DNA from: DASVXQ01 sp046727955
GTDB taxonomy: Bacteria; Actinomycetota; CALGFH01
Length of the DNA: 14,168 nucleotides
Direction of reading: 5' to 3'
NCBI GenBank assembly: GCA_046727955.1
Contig: JBKPDO010000062.1
Location: 1 to 14,168 of the forward strand
Notes under the pieces: model-generated
Databases searched by the model: none
Told to the model about the DNA's origin: nothing
The model's input: only the letters and a program-made list of their open reading frames with translations
Part shown: positions 6,690 through 13,899 of the stretch, one piece after another
Layout: every line of letters starts with the position of its first letter
How positions within the stretch are numbered: the first letter of the stretch is position 1
Made by a program: the position numbers and the translations under genes

Positions 6690-7364
6690 ATGGCCACGTA
6701 TGCGTTGATCCACGGCGCCGCTGACAGCGCGTGGTATTGGCACCTGCTGGAGGCGGAACTGCACAACCGGGGCCACGCCGTCGTGGCGCCGGACCTGCCG
6801 TGCGACGACGACGCGGCCGGGCTGCCGGAGTACGCCGACACGGTGGTCGACGCCATCGGCGACCACAGCGACCTGGTCGTGGTGGCCCAGTCATTCGGCG
6901 GGTTCACCGCACCGTTGGTGTGCGAGCGGGTGCCAGCAGACCTGCTGGTGCTACTGGCGGGGATGGTCCCACTCCCGGGTGAGCCGCCGGACGACTGGTC
7001 GGCCAACACTGGGTACGAGCAGGCCAGGCGCGAGCAGGACGAGCGCGACGGCCGGGCACCAGACGACATCGCCTTGTTCTACCACGATGTCCCGCCGGAC
7101 CTGGCGGCCGAGGCATTGCGGCGAGGCCGGTATCAGTCCGCCACCCCAGGGGAGAAGCCATGGCCGCTGCGGTCGTGGCCGAACGTGCCGACGAGGTTTC
7201 TGCTGTGTCGCGACGACCGCTTCTTTCCTGCCGAGTTCATGCGCCGGGTGGTGCGGGAACGGCTGGGCATTATCCCTGATGAGATGGACGGCAGCCACTG
7301 CGTTGCCCTCAGCCGTCCCAAGGAGCTGGCCGACCGTCTAGAGGCTTATCTGGTCGAGCGGTAG
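6690..7364 (+). CDS. Alpha/beta hydrolase (esterase-like)
   Basis: This is a 224-residue cytosolic alpha/beta hydrolase of the compact EstC/MES-like type. ATG 6690 has GGGAGGA nine bases upstream, and the protein opens directly with the first strand, ATYALIHGAADSAWYW, whose HGA turn supplies the oxyanion hole. The nucleophile elbow is AQSFGG (Ser near residue 71), the acid is probably Asp in LLCRDDRFFP, and the catalytic His lies in MDGSHCVALSRP. All triad members are present, so the enzyme should be active on an ester or similar bond, but the substrate cannot be inferred. It stands alone, with its own terminators downstream at 7372-7444 and decayed genes upstream. The last residues KELADRLEAYLVER match a normal C-terminus. 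Confidence 0.9.
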   Translation: MATYALIHGAADSAWYWHLLEAELHNRGHAVVAPDLPCDDDAAGLPEYADTVVDAIGDHSDLVVVAQSFGGFTAPLVCERVPADLLVLLAGMVPLPGEPPDDWSANTGYEQARREQDERDGRAPDDIALFYHDVPPDLAAEALRRGRYQSATPGEKPWPLRSWPNVPTRFLLCRDDRFFPAEFMRRVVRERLGIIPDEMDGSHCVALSRPKELADRLEAYLVER

Positions 7365-7371
7365 GAGCGGA

Positions 7372-7402
7372 GCGGGGTGCCGCCACTTCTTCGGCACCCC
7401 GC
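7372..7402 (+). terminator. Hairpin after the hydrolase gene
   Basis: GCGGGGTGCCG (7372-7382) and CGGCACCCCGC (7392-7402) form a perfect 11-bp stem with a 9-nt loop, beginning seven bases after the hydrolase stop codon. The sequence TTCTG follows. This is a probable transcription terminator with a weak U tract. Confidence 0.7.
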
Positions 7403-7423
7403 TTCTGACCAGGCGGTTCCCGC

Positions 7424-7444
7424 CCAGGCGGCGCCTGGTTTATT
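7424..7444 (+). terminator. Second hairpin with T-rich tail
   Basis: CCAGGC (7424-7429) and GCCTGG (7433-7438) form a stem with a 3-nt loop, followed directly by TTTATT (7439-7444). It forms a tandem terminator with the preceding hairpin, and lies only about 15 bases before the insertion sequence. Confidence 0.5.
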
Positions 7445-7548
7445 GGGGGAGTGTAGGTATCTCGTGTTTCGGGGTTTTGGGTTGGGTGGATGAGGGGCCG
7501 TGTGCCCAGGAGGGTGGGGTTGTCGGCTTGACCAGGCGGCGACCGCAA

Positions 7549-7599
7549 GTGAGCATCGGCGGCCCATTCCCCGCTAAAGGAACAACCGCCGATGCTCAC
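7549..7599 (+). promoter_or_regulatory. 14-bp hairpin masking the transposase start
   Basis: GTGAGCATCGGCGG (7549-7562) and CCGCCGATGCTCAC (7586-7599) are exact reverse complements separated by 23 bases. The ATG at 7592-7594 lies in the right arm, and the Shine-Dalgarno-like AAAGGA (7576-7581) lies in the loop. A transcript entering from outside the element would include both arms and hide the start codon; one initiated inside could lack the left arm. This is the same logic as the fold-back inhibition known for IS10 and IS50, inferred here from structure only. Confidence 0.65.
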
Positions 7600-8910
7600 C
7601 GCAGCCTACCCCAATCCCTGGCCACGCTCCTGGCCGCATTCGCCCCCTGCTTTACCCAGCCGTCGTTTCGGACCTTCCAGGCGCTGGTGGCCGGGTTCTT
7701 GGCCCAGCCGGGCCAACGCACCGTCACCGGGATGCTGGCCGGCGCGGGCCTGGCCGGCCGGCGCCACCACGATCTGGCCTACCGGTTCTTCGCCACCGCC
7801 CGCTGGTCGGCTGACCAGCTCGGCCCGGTGCTGCTGGACCTGATCTGCACCACCCTGCTCCCAACCGGCGCCCCAGTCGTGCTGGCCACCGACGACACCC
7901 TGTGGCACAGGGCCGGCCGCAAGCTGCACGGCGCCGCCTGGCACCACGACGGCAACGGCCCCGGTCGCCACCGGCCCGCCTGGGGCCATCGCTGGGTCGT
8001 GGTCGGCGTCATCTGTCACCTGCCGTTCCTTGACCGGGCGGTGTGCCTGCCGATCCTTGCCCGGCTGTGGATCCCCGGCGACCCTGACCACACCCCACTG
8101 CAGTTGGCCCGCGGACTGCTCGACCTAGTCTGTGGCCACCTCGGCGACCGGCCCGTCCACCTGGTCGGCGACGCCGCCTACATCGGCAAACCGCTGCGGG
8201 GGCTGCCCGCCCACGTCACCGTGACCGCGCGGCTGCGCAGCGACGCCGCCCTGCACGAGCTGCCGCCGCCCCCAACCGGCCGCCGCGGCCGCCCCCGGGT
8301 CAAAGGCGACCGGCTCCCAGAGTTGATCGTGCTGGCCGCCATGACCCGCTACCAGTGGACCCCGGTCACTGTGACCTGCTACGGCAAGACGCTGCAGCGG
8401 GAGGTGCTGGCCCTGCGCTGCCTGTGGTACGGCGCCCTGGGCCGCCAACCTGTCCAGGTCGTGCTGTCCCGCCCGGTCGGCGCCCCCGACGGCTACCAGC
8501 TCGCCCTGGTCACCACCGACCTTGCCGCCACCCCAGCCCAGGTCATCGAACGCTACAGCGACAGGTGGTCCATCGAAACCACGTTCTTGGATGGCCGCCA
8601 CCTCGCCGGCGTCGGCCAGGCCCGCACCCGCACCGAACGCTCGGTGGAGCGCCTGGTCCCCTTCGGGCTGGTCTGCCTCAGCCTGGCGATCTGCTGGTAC
8701 GCCCGCCACGGCCAGCCCGCCCACGACCTTGCCGCCCACCGCGCCCGCGCACCCTGGTACCGCCACAAGCACACCGTCTCGGTCGCCGACATGCTCACCG
8801 CGCTCCGACGTGCCCTGCTGGGCGCCCAATATCCGCAGGGTCACCCCGACCGACATACCCTCGACCTATTCCCAGACGCCCTGCTCACCCAGCTCAACCC
8901 CGCCGCATAA
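7549..8910 (+). CDS. DDE transposase (IS4 superfamily, IS701/DDE_5-like)
   Basis: The catalytic body is intact: LATDDTLWHR holds the first Asp, LVGDAAYIG the second, and ERYSDRWSIETTFLDGRH has the Tyr-x2-Arg-x3-Glu arrangement of IS4-superfamily enzymes. The start is uncertain. In-frame GTG 7549 is the best available codon, but the natural-looking start is ATG 7592 with AAAGGA upstream, which is in another frame. Adding one base near 7604 joins MLTA to LPQSLATLLAAFAPCF and gives a 439-residue protein, so a one-base loss right after the start is suspected. If real, this copy makes little transposase; if a sequencing error, the element is potentially active. The enzyme cuts and joins the element ends at 7460 and 8925. 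Confidence 0.85.
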   Translation: MSIGGPFPAKGTTADAHRSLPQSLATLLAAFAPCFTQPSFRTFQALVAGFLAQPGQRTVTGMLAGAGLAGRRHHDLAYRFFATARWSADQLGPVLLDLICTTLLPTGAPVVLATDDTLWHRAGRKLHGAAWHHDGNGPGRHRPAWGHRWVVVGVICHLPFLDRAVCLPILARLWIPGDPDHTPLQLARGLLDLVCGHLGDRPVHLVGDAAYIGKPLRGLPAHVTVTARLRSDAALHELPPPPTGRRGRPRVKGDRLPELIVLAAMTRYQWTPVTVTCYGKTLQREVLALRCLWYGALGRQPVQVVLSRPVGAPDGYQLALVTTDLAATPAQVIERYSDRWSIETTFLDGRHLAGVGQARTRTERSVERLVPFGLVCLSLAICWYARHGQPAHDLAAHRARAPWYRHKHTVSVADMLTALRRALLGAQYPQGHPDRHTLDLFPDALLTQLNPAA

Positions 8911-8981
8911 CCCCGAAACACGAGAGGTATTCCTGTTGGGAGCTATTCCTGCTTCTTCTGCTCCTCAAGTGGAAGGCGGGG

Positions 8982-11317
8982 TCACCTCCTTGAAGCTTGA
9001 GGAGGAACGCAAGATCCTCGTCCCTCATCAGGCCCCTCGCGGCGTGCGTCTTGAGCGCGTGCGGCGAGGTAGGCGCTCCAGTCCTGCTTGGCGTAGGTCA
9101 CCCAGCGCGAGGCTGTGTCGACGTGGAGGCCGAGGAGGTCGGCGAGGACTGGCGCAGGCAAGTCGGCAGCCAGGGTGAGGAGCGCCGTGTTGCGCGTGGA
9201 TCGAGCGTCGATGCCGTGCTCCAAGAGCCGCCGGCTGAGCGTGCCGGCGGCCATGGGCCGGCCGGGGTTCCCGCTGCCCGGAAACAGCCACCGCACGCGC
9301 GGCAGGCTGCGACCTAGCGCAGACCGAGACGGCACTTGCGCGGCCGTATGCAAGAGCGCCGCCAGGCTGGGGGAATCAACACCGGGTGCTGGTCGACGGT
9401 GAGGTAGGTGGCACTGTCACGCTGGCTGATGTGGTCGACGGTCAACCCCACGACGCGTGCGATGGCGATGCCGAACAAGGTGGCCAGCGCGCCTGCGGCC
9501 CGGACGTCGACGGGCAGGGTGGTGTCGGTCAGGCAGCGCCGAAGCTGCTGGCGATGTTCGTCATCGCTGAGCAGCTGGTGTGGTGGCTGCTTGAATGATC
9601 GCGCCGGCACGGTGAGCTTCGGGGTCAGCTGGCGCTCGGCGGTCCAGGTGAGGAAGGCGGCGACGTCGTAGCGGGGAGTCGCGCCGCCAGCGAGCCACTG
9701 ATCAACATCGGCCTGGCTGAGCGATGCGAGGGTCAGCCTGCGCTTGTCCAACCAGCCGAGAAAGTCCACGGCGGCCTGGATGCGCCGCCGTGCGCCAGCG
9801 CCGGCGGCCTGGATGTAGGAACGCTTGTGAGCCGTGCGGCGGGCACGGCGCAGCACGAACCAGTGGCCGAACGGCCGGATCAGCCGGGCATGGTGGCTGG
9901 GCAAGCCGGCAAGGAGCTGCTCCAGCCATGGCGTGATGCGCTCGAGATACTCGACGCGCTCCGGCGGCACGCCGGTGTGGACCAGAACCTGACGGACGTG
10001 GTGCAGGCCGTGTCCTTGCGGCAGCTGGTCGAGCAGGTCGTAGGTGATCGGGCGGTCCTCGGCGGCCAGGCGGGCAAGGAGGCGCGCCGATGCGCTCTTG
10101 CGGAGCCAGCCGAGGATGCTGATCGGATACTCGACTGTGAGGAGTGCGTCGCGGACCGGTGCGAGCTGCGGGGCGATCGTGCCGTCGGGTCGTTGCAGGA
10201 GGTTTTGGAGGCGGTCGGCGAGCACGCAGCGGGTGCAGGTCCCCTCGGCGTAGAGCCGGCCGCCCTGGCCGCAGTGCCGGCAGGTGTAGTCGATCGCCAC
10301 GCCCGCGCAGGGACCGCAGGTGCGACGGCCGTCGTCGCCCACGGCGATCAGCGGCTGGGGGCTTCCGCAGCGCGCACAGCGTTCGGGATGGTTGCGGATA
10401 TGCTCATAGCAAGTCGAGCAGACCGGCCCGATCGGCCACTCGGCGTTGACCGGCCGCAGCCGCCCGCACTGGCAGCAGGTGCGCCGTGGCCGCGGGAAGC
10501 AGCTATGGCAGATCAGCGTGCCGGAGCGGCTACCGAGGCACGGCCGGGTGCGGCCGCAGATTGAGCAGACTCCGGTTGGGCCCTGGTAGCAGCTCTGGCA
10601 CAGGTCAGGGCTGCCGGCGGTGGCGCGCCGCCGGATCGGGCCGACTCGCTCGCAGCGACCGCAAAGCCGCTGGGGCTGGCGGTAGCACGACTGGCAAACC
10701 GGTCCCTGCTCCAGGGTTGCCTTGACCGGCGCGACGGCGCCGCACATGCTGCAAACACGGGTGGGACGGGTGTAGCAGTTGCGGCACAGGGGACTGCCGT
10801 CCGGCAGCCGCGTGGCCGCAAGACGCCGGTGTCCACAGCCAGCGCACTCTTCGACCACGAGCGGGTCATTGCCGTAGCAGCGGTAGCAGATCACGCCCTC
10901 GGGCCGGCGGGCCGCCACGCGACCGTCCTGGCCGCAGCGGGCGCATCGGATCCGGCTCCTGCGGGAGTTGCAGCGGCTGCACAGCCGCCCGCCCGGCGCA
11001 GCTCGAAGGTGGGACTCTGCCCGGCCGCAGGCTGCACACACCGGTGGGCTGACCGCATGGCCGTCCTCGAGCAGCACCTGTGCCAGCCGGACGAAGGCGG
11101 CCGGGCAGTCGGAGACTCCGACGGTCAGCGCATCTGGCCTGACCGCGAAGTGGGCGTCCAGCTCCCGCAGCCCCTTGCGCGTCTCGGCCTGCGCCTTGGC
11201 GAGCGCCGCCCGCGCCCCGTCCTCATCAAGGCCCGGCACGACCGCGGCCAGATGCGCGACGAGGCGGGCGTGAACGACCTCAGGACGCTCGTCGCGCCAG
11301 CGCTGCTGCCTGCTCAC
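8982..11317 (-). pseudogene. Zinc-ribbon array / tyrosine recombinase-like protein, frameshifted
   Basis: GTG 11317 overlaps the stop of the HTH gene as GTGA, so it is translationally coupled. The first frame gives 667 residues to a stop at 9314. Restoring one base at about 9365-9368 changes PAWRRSC to PALAALLHTAAQVPSRSAL and extends the protein to the TGA at 8982-8984, about 778 residues. Residues 94-366 hold nine pairs of CxxC knuckles (CAAC/CSRC through CRHC/CTRC), about 30 residues apart. Residues about 480-600 resemble a core-binding domain, and LFGIAIARVVGLTVDHI an Arg box. The displaced C-terminus has ARSTRN and LLGLH like the RxxH/LGH boxes, but TASRW where the nucleophilic Tyr is expected. 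The role is unknown; possibly a DNA-binding partner of the upstream recombinase. Confidence 0.8.
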
Positions 11318-11640
11318 GAGCCAGGCGGTCGGCGGATGGTGGTGCGGCGCACTGGGGGTGGCGCGGCCGACCCCCCGAGCCGCGAGGTCTTGCGGGTCTG
11401 CTCATTGACCACGGCGATCTCGACGAGGTCGTTTGGGGTGCAGTCGAGGATGTCGCACAGCGCGGCCAGGGTGTCCAACGACAGCCGCTGCGGGGGCTGG
11501 GTGACCAGCCGGTAGACCTGCTCGCGTGACAGGTGGACGCCCCGCTCGGCCAGCAGCGGCACCAGCTCGGAGGTCTGGAACAGGCCACGCTCGGCCATCT
11601 TCTGGCGCAGGTGCCAGTGGTAGCCCATCTTCTTGGTCAT
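11314..11640 (-). CDS. Small Cro/C1-type helix-turn-helix protein
   Basis: This 108-residue protein is the middle gene of the recombinase cassette. ATG 11640 overlaps the end of the tyrosine recombinase frame as ATGA, and its TGA overlaps the GTG of the zinc-ribbon gene, so all three are coupled. Residues about 10-77 form an XRE-type (HTH_26-like) domain: LRQKMAERGLFQTSELVPLL, then LSREQVYRLVTQ as the recognition region and LDTLAALCDILDCTPNDLVEI closing the fold. Residues 80-108 are a basic, Pro/Arg-rich tail. It may act as a repressor of the cassette or as an excisionase-like accessory factor; the sequence does not decide. It is the only gene of the three without a lesion. Confidence 0.88.
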   Translation of the reverse strand: MTKKMGYHWHLRQKMAERGLFQTSELVPLLAERGVHLSREQVYRLVTQPPQRLSLDTLAALCDILDCTPNDLVEIAVVNEQTRKTSRLGGSAAPPPVRRTTIRRPPGS

Positions 11641-12766
11641 GTCTGGTCGCTCCACAGATCGGGGTGGCGTTGCAGGCTTCGGCGGAGCAGCCAGTTGCGG
11701 TACTCGTCGCCGACGCCCGAGTAGATGGCCAGGGTGGCGGCGTACTCGTGGCCGACCTGGTCTTGGACGAACCGCTCCGAGTAGTCGAACTCGAGCAGGT
11801 GCGTGACGTAGGAGTGTCGCAGGCAGTGCAGGTCCAGGTCGGCGGGAAGCCCGGCGGCCCGCGAGCGGCCTCGAACGCCTCATTGATACCGCGCAGCGAC
11901 AGCCGGCCGCGTCGCTCCGTCACTCACAGCGCCGCATGCGACCCTGGCGACAGTAGCGGGCGGATCTCGGTGGTCCACTGCTTCAGGACCTCGACGATCC
12001 AGTCCATTTCGGGCACGGTCAGCACGGTCCGCCGCTTGGGTGGGCTGCCCCGTGAGGACTTGCCGTACCGCACGAACAGCGCCCCGAAGCTGCCGTACTG
12101 GCCGACCTTGGGGTGGTGGCGAAGATCGACCAGGTCCAAGCCCCAGGCCTCGCGGCGGCGTAGCCCGAAGGCGTAGATCGTCTTCAGCACCGCGGCATCG
12201 CGCATCGCTGCGAGCGCCCCCTTGCGGCGCCGGGCCCGGATCTCCTCAACCCGGCCGTCGGCCGCGTCAAACAGCGCCTGCACCTCGCTGTAGCTCAACG
12301 GGCGGCGGCCCGGCTGGCCCTCGTAGTCGCTGACGTGGACGATCGAGTTCGACTCGTGGAACAGCTGCTGCGGCGCGGTCCCGAACCGCTCCTGGCAGAC
12401 CAGCGGCCAGCCATAACGAGGATCGGTGAGATACTCCATGAACAGCCGCAGGTCGGTCTCGTAGCCACGGGCGGTCGACATCGCGATCGGCCGCCCCCGC
12501 TCGCCCGAGCAGCCCTGGGTGATGAGCGCCTCGCCCTCGCCAGGCAGCCACTGCCACGGGTACTGCCCGGTGAAGACCGCCATGCGATGGACCAGCGCCG
12601 CCCGCCCCTCGATCGTCTCCTCTTTGAGGAACCGGGCCTGCTGTTGACGGGCCCAGCCCTGCAGCATCGCCTCGAACACCGCGCGCTCTGGCTCGAGGTG
12701 CACCACGCCCTCGGCCAGCTCCAGGTGCGCCGAACCTGGCAGGTAACTGGCGCTATGGCTCATCAC
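11637..12766 (-). pseudogene. Tyrosine recombinase/integrase, nonsense and frameshift
   Basis: ATG 12766 opens a 280-codon frame that stops at an in-frame TGA (11926-11924), where the family has a Trp, as in LWVTER. The same frame resumes with VTERRGRLSLRGINEAFEAA. A second lesion at about 11851-11860 (loss of one G from a run) moves the rest to a third frame, which reads GLPADLDLHCLRHSYVTHLL, then FVQDQVGHEYAATLAIYSGV, ending at 11637 in an ATGA overlap with the HTH gene. Repaired, it is about 376 residues with the full catalytic set: Arg in AFGLRRRE, Lys in RYGKSSRG, HxxR in HCLRH, His in VGH and Tyr in AIYSGV. Residues 1-155 are the core-binding half. It would catalyse site-specific integration or excision of its element. 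Confidence 0.88.
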
Positions 12767-12885
12767 CAGCAGCTCAACGCCCAGAAGGGAGGACTCAGCA
12801 GCCTGCCCGCGTTCCCTTCCACGAGCGTGATACGAATCCGCCTGGAACGCAGCCAGCGGTCGCCACCTTCGGTTACCAGCAGGAG

Positions 12886-13680
12886 TCAGAGATCGGCGGC
12901 GACGGAGGGACGAACGACCTCGGCGATCTCCTGGGCGATCTCCTGGATCGTGTACTGAGCAGTGCTCCTGGCGATCTTGTCAGCAGGCGATGGGCTTTCG
13001 GCCATCACCTCGTCCTTGGTGATGTCGTGCCAGATCGGCAATAAGCTCTGCTCACCGGAGACATACCGCGTGATGAGGCCATCGAGCTCGTGTTGCGGCC
13101 AGCCCTTCCTGAAGAAGGACCGAGACAGCACGACCACTCCGAAGCGGGTGCCAGCAAGACCAGCGTCGATCTTTCGGCGAAGGCTATCGCCGATCCTGAG
13201 CAGGAACGCGTCCAGCCACACCGTCACGCCCAACTCCCGCAAGTGCTCAGCAAGGGGTCGGGCCACCGCGTCCTTGTCCTCGCTGGCATGAGAGATGAAG
13301 ACGTCCCACACCCGCCGGTCTCCATCGGCGTTGACACCAGGTGGAATCTCGTGCCGGATCTGACTCAGAGGAGCGCTGCCGGCGGCAGGACGCAGCGGCG
13401 CAAGAGGCGGAGGCTCCACGGCCACACCGGAACGAACGGTCCCCCGGAGACCCTGGAGGTCCACCGTGACATACCAATGCCCATCGCTGGGGATGGGCAA
13501 TGACACGGGCGACCGGCTGGCCAAGCCGCCCCAGTACCGGTGCTGTCGGCCATTCTTGTAGTTGCTGAGGTTGTGCGCGTCCATTAGCCGCACGTTGGCA
13601 GCGTTCCCCTTGAGCGTGACGACCGCCACAGCGCCCCGCCGTTGGCGCCCCAGATCGTGCACTACGTACTGAAACTGCAT
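12886..13680 (-). CDS. DUF1883-TIR domain protein, putative NAD-cleaving effector
   Basis: This 264-residue intact protein has ATG 13680 with GGAGG seven bases upstream. Residues 1-88 match DUF1883 (PF08980): HDLGRQRRGAVAVVTLKG, NAANVRLMDAHNLSNYKNG and a DGHWYVTVDL strand. A Pro-rich linker (89-122) leads to a TIR_2-type domain (124-255): WDVFISHASEDKD, LGVTVWLDAF, GDSLRRKIDAGLAGTRFGVVVLS and WPQHELDGL. Glu198 in that last motif is at the position of the catalytic Glu of TIR NADases, so NAD+ cleavage or signal-nucleotide synthesis is plausible. TIR proteins of this sort occur in antiphage systems such as Thoeris and in effectors; no partner gene is here. It lies 119 bases upstream of the recombinase cassette on the same strand, possibly as cargo. 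Confidence 0.9.
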   Translation of the reverse strand: MQFQYVVHDLGRQRRGAVAVVTLKGNAANVRLMDAHNLSNYKNGRQHRYWGGLASRSPVSLPIPSDGHWYVTVDLQGLRGTVRSGVAVEPPPLAPLRPAAGSAPLSQIRHEIPPGVNADGDRRVWDVFISHASEDKDAVARPLAEHLRELGVTVWLDAFLLRIGDSLRRKIDAGLAGTRFGVVVLSRSFFRKGWPQHELDGLITRYVSGEQSLLPIWHDITKDEVMAESPSPADKIARSTAQYTIQEIAQEIAEVVRPSVAADL

Positions 13681-13743
13681 CTCAACGCCTCCGAGCTGCC
13701 ATTGCTGTCGATGAGGCCCACATCACAACGCTTGATCTTGGTC

Positions 13744-13887
13744 TTGCATTCGATGCAACATCGTTGTGCCTGTTGCCGACCACGCAGGTCAGACACGACA
13801 CGAGGGGTGCCAGCACGCCGCTGGCACCCCTCGTCACCTGGGCTTTCATGTTGTCCTTACCCGGATGAATTGTTGCATCGGATGCAA
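13744..13887. repeat. 17-bp inverted repeats flanking a 110-bp spacer
   Basis: TTGCATTCGATGCAACA (13744-13760) recurs in inverted orientation as TGTTGCATCGGATGCAA (13871-13887), one mismatch. Each arm contains its own palindrome (TTGCAT-N3-ATGCAA). The spacer holds the strong hairpin at 13800-13834. The left arm is 64 bases upstream of the TIR start and the right arm 12 bases after the nrdJ stop. Paired operators of one regulator, or a small non-autonomous (MITE-like) element, both fit. I see no target duplication outside the arms. Confidence 0.7.
13800..13834 (-). terminator. 15-bp perfect hairpin downstream of nrdJ
   Basis: ACGAGGGGTGCCAGC (13800-13814) and GCTGGCACCCCTCGT (13820-13834) pair perfectly around a 5-nt loop. 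It lies about 65 bases beyond the nrdJ stop codon on the minus strand and before the TIR gene. It probably terminates the nrdJ transcript, although no U-rich tail is visible on that strand. Confidence 0.65.
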
Positions 13888-13899
13888 TATCGCCCAGTG

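Larger units (their letters stand above)
7460..8925 (+). mobile_element. Complete insertion sequence, IS701-like, about 1.47 kb
   Basis: Perfect terminal inverted repeats bound the element: CTCGTGTTTCGGGGTT at 7461-7476 and its exact complement at 8909-8924, extendable by one pair to 7460 and 8925. Outside them is a direct repeat. Read with 16-bp ends it is the 6-bp AGGTAT (7455-7460 and 8925-8930); read with 17-bp ends it is the 4-bp GGTA (7456-7459 and 8926-8929). The latter suits IS701-type elements, which usually duplicate four bases. One transposase gene fills the element and its stop codon runs into the right repeat. The target was intergenic, between the hydrolase terminators and the 3' end of the recombinase cassette, so no gene was split. 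Confidence 0.92.

Noticed and set aside
8965..9003. Short inverted repeat CTCCTCAAG / CTTGAGGAG at the recombinase 3' end
   Set aside because: Nine-base arms around roughly twenty bases that overlap the gene's own end; too short to call an element end or terminator without other copies.
11924..11926. TGA read as tryptophan (altered genetic code)
   Set aside because: The VOC gene has TAG at an equivalent aromatic position, and TGA is the normal terminator of several intact genes here, so recoding does not explain the lesions.
8982..12766. Assignment as a RIT (recombinase-in-trio) element
   Set aside because: Only one of the three genes is a complete tyrosine recombinase; the middle gene is a small HTH protein and the third has a zinc array.
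13682..13849. Small minus-strand frame of 55 codons with AAGGA before its ATG, between nrdJ and the TIR gene
   Set aside because: Its codons run through the perfect 15-bp hairpin and one inverted-repeat arm, so the sequence is explained by those structures; composition is not that of a conserved peptide. A leader peptide is not fully excluded.
13744..13887. NrdR box pair controlling ribonucleotide reductase
   Set aside because: The arms do not match the AT-rich NrdR box pattern and lie at the 3' end of nrdJ, not at its promoter.
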